In this document: piece by piece, positions 8,520 to 16,900 of the stretch
How the letters are laid out: each line of letters opens with the position of its first letter
Numbering within the stretch: position 1 is the first letter of the stretch
Assembly (NCBI GenBank): GCA_902495525.1
Contig: CABUXL010000005.1
Span: 7,821-71,820, forward strand
Length of the DNA: 64,000 nucleotides
From: an uncultured Collinsella sp.
Lineage (GTDB): Bacteria > Actinomycetota > Coriobacteriia > Coriobacteriales > Coriobacteriaceae
Direction: 5' to 3'
Made by a program: the position numbers and the translations under genes
The notes under the pieces: model-generated
Database searches by the model: none
Told to the model about the DNA's origin: nothing
The model's input: only the letters and a program-made list of their open reading frames with translations

Positions 8520-8719
8520 TTAATGCCGCCCCCAGACGCTCGGCGACCGATGCCACGGCATCCTCGCTAACCGAATCGCAGGCAGGCGAAGGGCTGCGTG
8601 CAGATGGTGTTGGGCGCACCGTGATCGATTAGGTCGAGCATCTCGGCCGTGAGCAGCCAGCCCTCGCCCATGTTATTGCATACCGAAAGCACCGTGCGGG
8701 CTTTATCTGCCATGGTGCC
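8520..8719 (-). pseudogene. Broken second copy of the 3' end of the giant activase gene
   Basis: This stretch is close in sequence to two separate pieces of the activase gene at 13992-18770. Positions 8588-8719 match about 14314-14444, and 8520-8583 match about 13996-14059; the roughly 240 bases between those pieces are missing, which shifts the frame and creates an early stop after the motif TQPFACL. The homology ends abruptly at CATGGTGCC (8711-8719), where AT-rich island sequence begins. It is not a functional gene. It marks the left edge of the RiPP island. Confidence 0.85.
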
Positions 8720-8753
8720 AACACCTGAAGATTTTGAAGATTTTGTCCGTAAC

Positions 8754-9353
8754 TCAAAGAGCTAGGATGTTGATAAAATCCAGAGACATCATGGCTAAAA
8801 GAGACGGACACACTGTCCCTGTTTTTCGCACGAGCAGCGCAAAAATAAGGCCCAAACAAAGATAGCCCCCCATCATTGCAATGATGTAATTTGTGGGTGC
8901 CCCGATTAAACACTGTTGAGTCACGAGAAGCAATGACCATAGCATCGACTGTATAAATGCCCTTATGCAAAACGGCCGAACTATTCCGACGATTGTGTAT
9001 TCAAATAAAAATACGTACCTAAATAACAGCTCATGCAAAACTGAAACCGAACAGACCAATACCCATCTGGATATTGATTTTCCACCTATATCGAGCATAA
9101 AGGCCATAATAATAAATACGATGAAAATGAACTGCCATCCCAAAAGAATCCCACGCCGTTTGGGCTTATCGCAAGAAACAGCGCCCCGAGTTGCAAAAAG
9201 ATAGACTACCAACGCACAAAAGAGCGCCCCTGTAGAGCACAGCCAAGCGGGGGATCCTTTTGCAATAACCCAAATAGCCCACGGCACGCTAGCAACCATC
9301 GTGCCCAGTAGATAACGTGCCCCCAGGCGCATTATTTCAGTCGCTTTTCCCAA
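8754..9353 (-). CDS. CPBP-like (CAAX/Abi) membrane protein with degenerate active site
   Basis: A 199-residue, very hydrophobic protein with about six membrane helices. The central HELLFRYVF sits where CPBP-family intramembrane proteases have EExxxR, so the first catalytic Glu is replaced by His. The later His-containing motifs of the family also look lost (QSMLWSLLLVTQ and MSLDFIN in their place). Family members process CAAX proteins in eukaryotes and act in bacteriocin self-immunity or peptide processing in bacteria. Here the gene overlaps the ABC exporter gene by 17 bases and is last in the RiPP operon, so an immunity role is a fair guess. It might also be a non-catalytic helper. Confidence 0.7.
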   Translation of the reverse strand: MGKATEIMRLGARYLLGTMVASVPWAIWVIAKGSPAWLCSTGALFCALVVYLFATRGAVSCDKPKRRGILLGWQFIFIVFIIMAFMLDIGGKSISRWVLVCSVSVLHELLFRYVFLFEYTIVGIVRPFCIRAFIQSMLWSLLLVTQQCLIGAPTNYIIAMMGGYLCLGLIFALLVRKTGTVCPSLLAMMSLDFINILAL

Positions 9354-10911
9354 GCTCTACCACCTCATCACTAGCATCTATTAGGTCCATATCGTGTGTA
9401 ATTGCAATGACAATCTTGTGCTTTCGCATTTCCTTCATAGCTTTTATCAGAGCTTCTTTATGAGCAATATCGAGTGATGCTGTTGGCTCATCGAATAAAT
9501 AGACGTCTGCCTTCTTTTCTAAGACCCGCCTAATTTCCAGTTGTTCCAGTTCCCCGGGAGACATTCCTCCGCACCTCTTCCTTTCGATAGAAGGAAAGTT
9601 TCTATCGCAAAGAATATCCTTTACTGATATCGGAGTTTGTTCAGCAAACGAAACTAGCTTCTGCCTAAGGAGCTCACAGTTGATTTCTTCTTGGGCCTTA
9701 CCGTTGTAGGAAATAGTTCCAACGTAATCCGAATTGAAACAACCCATCAATAAGTACGCAAGGGTCGTTTTGCCCGAGCCATTAATCCCTACAAGAGCAT
9801 AGAGCTTTCCTTTTTCAAACTTGACATTCAAGTTGCTGTAGAGACACTTTCCATTTAATGTAAAGCCGAAATTATGCAGTTCGATGTAATCGATCTCCAA
9901 GAGCTCCTCTCCAGCAGCAGCCGAAGGCATTTTAGAGGCATTTAGACGGGATATCGATGAGAAGCAGTCTTGTGCGCTGCTACCTATACCGTAGATTGAC
10001 CTCACGGCAGATAGCATTAAAGCCATGTAGCTCGAAACAGCAACAAGTTGGCCTACACTCATGCTTCCATGCATTACATAAAAAGCCGAAATCAAAAGAA
10101 TGGTCACCTGGGACGCAGCCGCAGCAAAGGAATCAGTTGCCTGAAATTTCGAAATGACACTTTGATAGGCGACTCCGGCGTGCAGCAAAGACGAAAAATA
10201 GCTATCTATGGATTTCAATGCTCTTTCGAACAGCGCATTAACATACAAAAATCTCTGATGCGCAAGTAGGGACTCCACTTTTCCGAAATACAGGGACTGC
10301 TCTTCCTTAAAGGTCAGACCTGAAACAAAAAGCGGTTTTTTAAATGAAGCATATGCAATTGCATACAAGATGCAAAATGTCACGGAAACCCAAAAGAGCG
10401 CTGTGGAACATCCATAGAGAAAAAATAAACTGATACCTAGCTGGACAATCGCAAGGAGTACCGTCTGGAGCATCGACAATCCGAAGGACGCCACAGTATT
10501 GGCATCTGAACAAATCTGTTGAGTTTTTTCAGCAGACTCCTGCTCAAAAAACAACTCAAAAGGCATCCGCACGAGCTCATCGATTTTTTTTCGAGCAATC
10601 GAGAATGCAGCCACGGTCGTTATCCGCATTGAAAGAAGGGTGCTTAAATAGCTGACAACAATATCGATTAATGCCGCGAAACCAATTAACGCACTGTCAA
10701 TCTTAATAGCACCATAAGGAGCTTTTTTAGATATATTATCAACCAGAGCGCTCGTGAGCAGCGGGGATACAGAGGCCATCATTCCAGATATTATTAAGCA
10801 CAACGTAAAGGCTATAACCAGAAGCAATTGGGAAGAAAACCCAAGTCTGAAATATGGCAGATAGTCGAAGATCGCCGTTGAATCCGCATCACTTCTTATG
10901 TTTGAGATCAT
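9337..10911 (-). CDS. ABC exporter, fused permease and ATPase, RiPP operon
   Basis: A 524-residue half-transporter: about six membrane helices in residues 20-300, then an ATPase domain. Walker A is GINGSGKTTL, the signature is the variant MSPGELEQL instead of LSGGQ, Walker B is VYLFDEPTASLD, and the switch His is in ITHDMD. It most likely exports the modified peptides encoded upstream. There is no N-terminal C39 peptidase domain, so leader removal must be done by another protein. It overlaps the maturase gene by 23 bases and the CPBP-like gene by 17, which indicates a single translationally coupled operon. Base composition is clearly AT-rich compared with the flanks. Confidence 0.9.
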   Translation of the reverse strand: MISNIRSDADSTAIFDYLPYFRLGFSSQLLLVIAFTLCLIISGMMASVSPLLTSALVDNISKKAPYGAIKIDSALIGFAALIDIVVSYLSTLLSMRITTVAAFSIARKKIDELVRMPFELFFEQESAEKTQQICSDANTVASFGLSMLQTVLLAIVQLGISLFFLYGCSTALFWVSVTFCILYAIAYASFKKPLFVSGLTFKEEQSLYFGKVESLLAHQRFLYVNALFERALKSIDSYFSSLLHAGVAYQSVISKFQATDSFAAAASQVTILLISAFYVMHGSMSVGQLVAVSSYMALMLSAVRSIYGIGSSAQDCFSSISRLNASKMPSAAAGEELLEIDYIELHNFGFTLNGKCLYSNLNVKFEKGKLYALVGINGSGKTTLAYLLMGCFNSDYVGTISYNGKAQEEINCELLRQKLVSFAEQTPISVKDILCDRNFPSIERKRCGGMSPGELEQLEIRRVLEKKADVYLFDEPTASLDIAHKEALIKAMKEMRKHKIVIAITHDMDLIDASDEVVELGKSD

Positions 10912-12148
10912 AGGCCGCCCTCATTACTTTTATACAGTTCTTTCTTGCGGATACACAGCTTGTCTTATTTTCATACAGCCTGGTGAAGGGACAGCCACCC
11001 ATGCACATAGGAAGAAGTGAGCAGTTAAGGCATTCTGAATCTGAACAAAAGTCGTAAGCATTCCATATGGAAACTTCGGATGCGCTACTCGTTTCATTTT
11101 CAAAGATGCTCCCATAGCTTCTGTCGGAATATCCTATTTCATTCCAGCATTTATATAAGGAACCGTCTGGGCCAATAACTTCTGAATATTTATTGACGGC
11201 TCCGCATATGGTCGGATTAAAGCCTGGAAGAAATGGATCCATGTACCCTGTCATTTTGTAGCGAGACAGACAGGATGCTTCAATCGAAGCAAATTCATCC
11301 TCTGAATAGCATGGAGAGTTAGCGCACGTCCCATTTATATCATCTACTGCCGCTAAATATAGTTTTACTTTATTACGAAGACCTTTACGATCAAGCGAAT
11401 CAACCAAACGATCAATCTGATCACCGTTCGACGGATCAACATTGACTCTTAAGATGACATCAAAGTACGCACTAGCCCTTTTTACGTTATCAATAATACG
11501 GTTGAACGTATCGCCGCCAGAAGGAAGACATCTTCTTCGATTGTGTATCTCAGGCGGACCATCGACAGTTACCTGAACGTGCGTAACCCCATTTTTCGCA
11601 AGCAACTCCGCCGTTTTCCCATCTAAGAAATAGCCATTGGTCACCATGCTGGCGTTAAATAAGATTTCATCACTTCGGATTCCGCGCGTAATCTTCTCCA
11701 CCGTCTCAATCGCCAATAAAGGCTCGCCGCCATACCAGGCAATCTGCAAACTTTCCGCCTGATTGTCTATAACCATGCCATTGATATGCTTTATTACCTG
11801 ATCGACGCATCGGTCGCTCATTGAGCCGTAACGCTTGCCATTCTCATAACAATACGGACATCTGAAGTTACAATTCAATGTCGGGGCTATCGTAAATGAA
11901 AGTGATTTTGATTGCATGCGACAGGCCAACGATATCTCTTTTAAATGTTCGATCTCGTCAAGTCCGTCGGGAACCAACAACCCCGCGTCCGTCAAATTAT
12001 CGACAATTTCCGAAGGGCAATTAGCTCCATTCTCAAAAAGCCCCTTCTCGTATTCTGCATCCAACGCAACGATTGCACCAGAGTACGAGTTATATGCCAG
12101 CGTAGGTTGATTCCCTTTATCGATTACATTAAAGCGAGACTGTTTCAT
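10889..12148 (-). CDS. Radical SAM/SPASM peptide maturase
   Basis: A 419-residue radical SAM enzyme of the RiPP-maturase type. Residues 1-75 form a small domain (YNSYSGAIVALD, then AGLLVP) like the N-terminal recognition regions of peptide maturases. The SAM-cluster motif CNFRCPYC gives C93, C97 and C100. The C-terminal SPASM region shows CGAVNKYSEVIGPDGSLYKC, then CLNCSLLPMCMGGC and a last CVSARKNC, enough cysteines for two auxiliary Fe-S clusters. Such enzymes form thioether or carbon-carbon crosslinks, typically from Cys to a neighbouring residue (sactipeptides, ranthipeptides). The two small Cys-rich ORFs directly upstream are its probable substrates. CGGAG lies eight bases before the ATG. 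Confidence 0.93.
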   Translation of the reverse strand: MKQSRFNVIDKGNQPTLAYNSYSGAIVALDAEYEKGLFENGANCPSEIVDNLTDAGLLVPDGLDEIEHLKEISLACRMQSKSLSFTIAPTLNCNFRCPYCYENGKRYGSMSDRCVDQVIKHINGMVIDNQAESLQIAWYGGEPLLAIETVEKITRGIRSDEILFNASMVTNGYFLDGKTAELLAKNGVTHVQVTVDGPPEIHNRRRCLPSGGDTFNRIIDNVKRASAYFDVILRVNVDPSNGDQIDRLVDSLDRKGLRNKVKLYLAAVDDINGTCANSPCYSEDEFASIEASCLSRYKMTGYMDPFLPGFNPTICGAVNKYSEVIGPDGSLYKCWNEIGYSDRSYGSIFENETSSASEVSIWNAYDFCSDSECLNCSLLPMCMGGCPFTRLYENKTSCVSARKNCIKVMRAAYDLKHKK

Positions 12149-12186
12149 TTCTACTCCGTTGCATATTTCAATATTTCAACCTGCCA

Positions 12187-12351
12187 TTAGGAGTAATTCC
12201 AGCCACAAAATTTGGTAATGCAGATCCTCAGGCCACACGGTCCTCCCCCTGAATAACTCCAACAAATATGTGCTGCACAGGACACACACGTAGAAATATC
12301 TCGAGACGAAGCAGGCATCTGAGTATTCACTGGCTTTTGAATATATTCCAT
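12187..12351 (-). CDS. Cysteine-rich RiPP precursor peptide B (54 aa)
   Basis: A small ORF with ATG at 12351, GGAG seven bases upstream and stop at 12187-12189, placed between precursor A and the maturase. It has six cysteines at residues 22, 25, 30, 39, 44 and 49, all in the C-terminal 33 residues, with glycine and aromatic residues between them (WSYSGGGPC, KFCGWNYS). The N-terminal leader-like half has no cysteine. It shares with precursor A the pattern [WY]IQ near residue 4, then TQxP, then DI before the first Cys. The product is presumably crosslinked by the radical SAM enzyme and exported. A 118-aa frame on the same strand that overlaps both precursors has no ribosome site and was rejected. 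Confidence 0.8.
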   Translation of the reverse strand: MEYIQKPVNTQMPASSRDISTCVSCAAHICWSYSGGGPCGLRICITKFCGWNYS

Positions 12352-12359
12352 CGGAGCTC

Positions 12360-12530
12360 CTAGCTAACGTGTATACCGCAATGTTGAAATGCGCGGCAAT
12401 TCCCGCCCGTGTACACAGCACACATCCCCCAGGGATTACAGCGCCCTTGACATTTTGCGCCCTGACAAGGACACCAACTTGATAGCAAAGCAATATCGTT
12501 AGGTGTTTGAGTTGGCTGTATCCAATCCAC
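12360..12530 (-). CDS. Cysteine-rich RiPP precursor peptide A (56 aa)
   Basis: First gene of the RiPP operon. The GTG start at 12530 follows AGAAAGGAG with a six- to seven-base gap; the stop is at 12360-12362, eight bases before the start of precursor B. The peptide has seven cysteines at residues 20, 22, 27, 31, 37, 45 and 51 and none in the first 19, which reads as leader plus core. The leader has WIQ, TQTP and NDI, matching the layout of precursor B. The core is rich in Gly, Gln and Arg (WCPCQGAKCQGRCNPW). Cys-rich cores next to a SPASM maturase are typical of sactipeptides and ranthipeptides; which linkage is made cannot be read from sequence. Many annotation programs would miss it because of its size and GTG start. 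Confidence 0.8.
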   Translation of the reverse strand: MDWIQPTQTPNDIALLSSWCPCQGAKCQGRCNPWGMCAVYTGGNCRAFQHCGIHVS

Positions 12531-12570
12531 AATGGCTCCTTTCTCGTTCTAGGCCTAGTTATACTTTGGT

Positions 12571-12602
12571 CAAAAAGTCAAAAGCTGTTTGATAACTTTT
12601 TG
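12571..12602. promoter_or_regulatory. Dyad in the LysR/RiPP divergent intergenic region
   Basis: CAAAAAGT (12571-12578) and ACTTTTTG (12595-12602) form an inverted repeat with centres about 24 bp apart, midway between the divergent precursor A and LysR genes. A second short palindrome, CTAGGCCTAG, lies at 12549-12558. The TATAAC at 12559-12564 (minus strand) could be a -10 for the RiPP operon. These are candidate LysR binding sites; no consensus could be tested. Confidence 0.45.
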
Positions 12603-12688
12603 TACTAGATGAAACAATTTGTTTGCCTTGTTTAACATTATTTAATTTACACTTAGACAGATTAGAAATTCAACCGAAGGAAATTCTG

Positions 12689-13645
12689 GTGAATGTCGTT
12701 CAGCTGCAGTATTTCATAAAGGTATTTGATTATCAGAATTACTCGGATGCAGCAACTATATTAAGCGTTTCGCCGCAAGCTGTTTCAAAAGGCATTCGAG
12801 CATTGGAATCTGAACTTGGTCTGAAGCTGTTCGAAAAAAGAGGCAGTATTCTACATCTAACAAACTATGGAGAGGAAATCCTTCCTATAGCATTAGATGT
12901 ACTAGCTTCAATTGAGGGAATTCAAGCGTATGCGCAAATCACGCGTGAAAAGATAAAAATAACCCAGACACGTTTGACACGCGTTGCAGTCGGACTAGCA
13001 CCAATACTCGCAAGCTGGTTCAACCAGCCCACACTGAACAGGCTTTCGAAAAAGTATAAGGGCGGTAAGTTTGCTGTTTCCAGATATGACGACGGCGGAA
13101 CGTGTTTATCCCTTCTACTTGACAGACAAATCGACATTGCAATTGTCGCTGGACAAGTAGACACCAATCTTTTTGAATCACATTTTTTATTGAATGCCGA
13201 AGTCAACCTCTTAGTTGAAAGCAGTCACCCATTAGCTAGTCACGCAACGGCGAATCTAAACGCGGTGGCTCGATATCCAATTGCAAACACCTGTGACATT
13301 CGATATTGTCGAAAGAGAATAAACTCAGTATTTAACCATCTGGGCCTTTCCCCTTCCTACGAGGATATTAACTTAGCAGACCAGCAAAATTTGTCCGATT
13401 TTCTGATTCATAAGCATGGGATTATTCTGACCATAGCCTCACAAGCGTCTCAATTCAGGATAGGCTATCCAGCAAAAATCGTTTGCCTAGGCGAACAAGA
13501 CAGAATATCAATCCCTTTTTACTGCGTTTCAAATTCAAACGATACCCAAGCGCAGACTCATCACGCGATAAGCTGCATTCAACTTGAGGCACGCCAGCTC
13601 TCTCGATGTTTAAAAAGCGCTGAAAGAGGAGACCTTTCCAGCTGA
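12689..13645 (+). CDS. LysR-family regulator, divergent from the RiPP operon
   Basis: A 318-residue regulator. The helix-turn-helix is visible at the N-terminus (NYSDAATILSVSPQAVSKG, then ALESELGLKLFEK), followed by an effector-binding domain of the usual length. The GTG at 12689 with GAAGGA seven bases upstream is preferred over a TTG 66 bases earlier that would add an unusual 22 residues. It is transcribed away from the RiPP operon across a 158-bp gap with dyad symmetry, the usual arrangement for a LysR regulator and its target. It has the same AT-rich composition as the cassette, so it probably arrived with it. The inducing signal is unknown. Confidence 0.92.
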   Translation: MNVVQLQYFIKVFDYQNYSDAATILSVSPQAVSKGIRALESELGLKLFEKRGSILHLTNYGEEILPIALDVLASIEGIQAYAQITREKIKITQTRLTRVAVGLAPILASWFNQPTLNRLSKKYKGGKFAVSRYDDGGTCLSLLLDRQIDIAIVAGQVDTNLFESHFLLNAEVNLLVESSHPLASHATANLNAVARYPIANTCDIRYCRKRINSVFNHLGLSPSYEDINLADQQNLSDFLIHKHGIILTIASQASQFRIGYPAKIVCLGEQDRISIPFYCVSNSNDTQAQTHHAISCIQLEARQLSRCLKSAERGDLSS

Positions 13646-13991
13646 ATATGACGGGCATGCTAATTCCATGCAAAACAGCAACGTATTCCGCCAGAACAGA
13701 AGCGTGGATCAGCCCATGGTTTTGAAGTATTCCGAGAGAAAACAACGAGGGCCTGACAGACTCTTGCCAAATCAGTGACCCACTCACCACCCGCAAGCCT
13801 GTGCCCCACTTCCGAAATAAATGGCTCAGCCCCACCTTCTCAGCGGGTTGAGCCGAGCACTGACCGCACCATTCATTGTCAGCACCGCCCCAGACCAAGC
13901 CAAAGAAAGATGGCGCGGCGACAGCCAGATGGCCGCCACCGCGCCTCACACGTTATTTCGGCAAGCCGCTGTTAGCGTCGGAATAATTTAG
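13646..13991. other. Gene-free stretch between LysR and the activase
   Basis: No supported gene. On the minus strand around 13640-13750 there is a hydrophobic run (with ASVLAEYVAVLHGISM) in a frame without a start or ribosome site, possibly a decayed membrane-protein fragment that I could not identify. CACTTCCGAAAT near 13807 also occurs in the inverted repeat at 8374-8396 on the other side of the island. GC content rises again across this stretch. Confidence 0.5.
13912..13945 (-). terminator. Hairpin downstream of the activase gene
   Basis: GGCGCGG (13912-13918) pairs with CCGCGCC (13939-13945); on the minus strand it is followed by ATCTTTCTTT. It lies 47 bases past the activase stop. Confidence 0.6.
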
Positions 13992-16900
13992 CTACTTCAC
14001 ACCGCGTCCCAGGCGCTCAGCGACCGACGCCACAGCACTCTCATCGACCGAGCCGCAGCTCACGCAGCCATCATGGGCACGCATCTGGCCGGTGACCTCG
14101 TCCATCGTGAGCGGCGCCACCTTCTCGAGCTTAAAGCCCTTGCCGGCGCGCATGTTCTCCTTGGCCACGCTAATCATGAGCTTAATACGGTTGAGCTGGT
14201 TGACCTCGGACGCGCCGGGGTCGTAGTCCACCGCGACGATGTTGCTCTCGGGGTGCTGGCGGCGCAGCTCCTTAATCACGGCCTTGCCCACCACGTGGTT
14301 GGGCAGGCACGCGAAAGGCTGCGTGCAGATGATGTTGGGCGCACCGTGATCGATCAGGTCGAGCATCTCGGCCGTGAGCAGCCAGCCCTCGCCCATGTTG
14401 TTGCACACCGAAAGCACCGTGCGGGCCTTGTCGGCCATGGTGCCGATGCGCTCGGGTGCCTCGAAGCGGCGGGACTTTTCGAGCATCTCCTCCACCGGTG
14501 TGCGCATCCAGTCCACGAGCTTAATGAGCGCCTGCATACCAGCGCGCGTGGTAGCAGAGCTTCCCAGCTCGTCCTTCTGTAGCTCGGCGTTACTCATGGA
14601 GTACAGGAAGAAGTCGAGCAGGCCCGGCACCACAGCCTCGCAGCCCTCGCGCTCAATGACATCGACCACGTGGTTGTTGGCCGTGGGATGGAACTTGACC
14701 AGGATCTCGCCAACCACGCCCACGCGCGGCTTGGTGCCCTCGCCCACGAGCGGCATGGTGTCGAACGCGCGGATGGCCTCGCGGCACAGCTTGGTGTAGT
14801 TGTGGCGGTTGAACTTAGGCGCCAGCTTGCGGGCACGCGCCATGTACTCCTCGTAGAGCGCGTTGGCGGCACCGGGCGTGGCCTCGTACGGACGGCAGCG
14901 GTAGAGCATCTGCATCATCACGTCGCCAAAGAGCACCGCGTAGACCGCCTGCTTGAGCAGCGCCGGCGTAATCTTAAAGCCAGGGTTGTCCTCGCCGAGC
15001 GCCACGGCCGAAAGCGAGATCACCGGGATCTCGGGGTGACCGCTCTCGCGCAGGGCCTTGCGGATGAGTGCGATGTAGTTGGTGGCACGGCAGCCGCCGC
15101 CGGTCTGGCTGATAACCACAGCGGTCTTGGACAGGTCGTACCGACCGCTCTCGATGGCCTCCATAATCTGGCCCGTCACCAGGATCGACGGGTAGCAAAT
15201 GTCATTGTTCACATAGCGCAGACCGGCCTCGACGGCGTCGTGATCGGTCGAGGGCAGCAGCTCCAAGTTGTAGCCAGCACCACGGAACACCTCTTTGACC
15301 AGGTCAAAGTGGATCGGCGCCATCTGCGGGCACAGGATGGTGTAGCCCTCCTCGCGCATCTGCTCGGTAAAGGGCACCTTGGGCCACGCGGTCGATGCGC
15401 TCTCACGCTGAGCCTCAAACGTGTACTTGCGGCTCGCGAACGCGGGGGCGTCCGTGGAGGGCGCCACCGGCGCGGCATCGCCCTGCTCGTAGGCCTCGCC
15501 CGCGGCCGTGGCCTCGGCCAAGCGCTCGGCCTCCTGGTCCTTGAGCGCTGCCATGAGCGAGCGGATACGGATACGCGCGGCGCCCAGGTTGGACACCTCG
15601 TCAATCTTGAGCACGGTGTAGATCTTGCCGCTGGCTTCCAGAATCTCCTGCACCTGATCGGTGGTCAGGGCGTCCAAGCCGCAGCCGAAAGAGTTGAGCT
15701 GGATCAGGTCCAGGTCGTTGCGCATCGTCACAAAACGGGCGACGGCGTACAGGCGGCTGTGGTACATCCACTGGTCAACAACGCGAATCGGACGCTCGGG
15801 CTTTACCAGATGCGCGAGCGAATCCTCGGTAAAGACTGCAAAGCCAAAGCTCGAGATAAGCTCGGGCAGGGCATGGTTGATCTCGGGGTCGTTGTGGTAG
15901 GGACGGCCGGCGAGCACGATGCCGTGACCGCCATGGTCCTCGACCCACTTAAGAGCCTCCTCGCCCATGGTCTGGATGTCCTCGTGGAAGCGCGCATCGG
16001 CCTCAAAGGCAGCGTTGACGGCGGCATCGACCTCGGAGCGCGTGATCTTGGGTCCACGCACGCGACCGCGACCGGCTTGTGCATCGGCCACGCGGTCGAC
16101 GGCGAGCACCTGGTACAGACGGCGCTTGAGCTCGGTCTTGTCGTGATAGGGCACAAACGGGTACAGGAACTCGATATTCTGCTCGCGGATCTCGTCGATG
16201 TTGAGCGCCAGCGCCGTGGGGTAGCTCATGACGATGGGGCAGTTGTAACAGTTGCCGGCGGTCGGATCCTCCTTGCGCTCCCAGCGCACGCACGGCATCC
16301 AAATGAAGTCGACATCGCGGTCGATGAGGTTCATCACGTGGCCGTGGCTCATCTTTGCCGGATAGCACACGCTTTCGGACGGCATGGACTCGATGCCCGC
16401 CTGGTAGGTCTTCTTGCTCGACTGGTCGGACAGCTGCACGCTAAAACCCAGGCGCGTAAAGAACGCGTGCCAGAAGGGGTAGTTCTCGTACATGTTGAGT
16501 GCGCGCGGAATGCCGACGGTGCCGCGCGGGGCCTCGTCGGGACTCAGGACCTCGCGGTTAAAGAGCAGCTCGTTTTTCTTTTTGAAGAGGTTGGGGGCCT
16601 CGGTCTTCTGCTTTTTGTGGCCGGCGCCCTTCTCGCAGCGGTTGCCGGTAATGAAGCGCCTGCCGCCGCCAAAGTCGTTGACGGTGAGCTGGCAGTTGTT
16701 GGAGCAGCGACCGCAGCGGACATGCTTTTGCGTCACGGTAAGGTGCGCGATGTCCTCGGCCGAAAGGATGGTCGAGGTGCCATCGGCGCCGGCGCGATCG
16801 CGGGCGAGCAGGGCCGCACCATAGGCGCCCATGCAGCCGGCGATGTCGGGACGCACGGCATGAACGCCGGTGAGCTGCTCAAACGCACGCAGCGTGGCGT

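Noticed and set aside
12176..12532. A 118-aa reading frame over the precursor region on the minus strand
   Set aside because: It has no ribosome site and runs out of frame with two shorter ORFs that both have good sites, Cys-rich cores and a shared leader pattern.
13455..13949. A 164-aa reading frame after the LysR gene
   Set aside because: No ribosome site, and it overlaps the LysR 3' end in antisense. A short hydrophobic run inside may be a gene remnant but I could not identify it.
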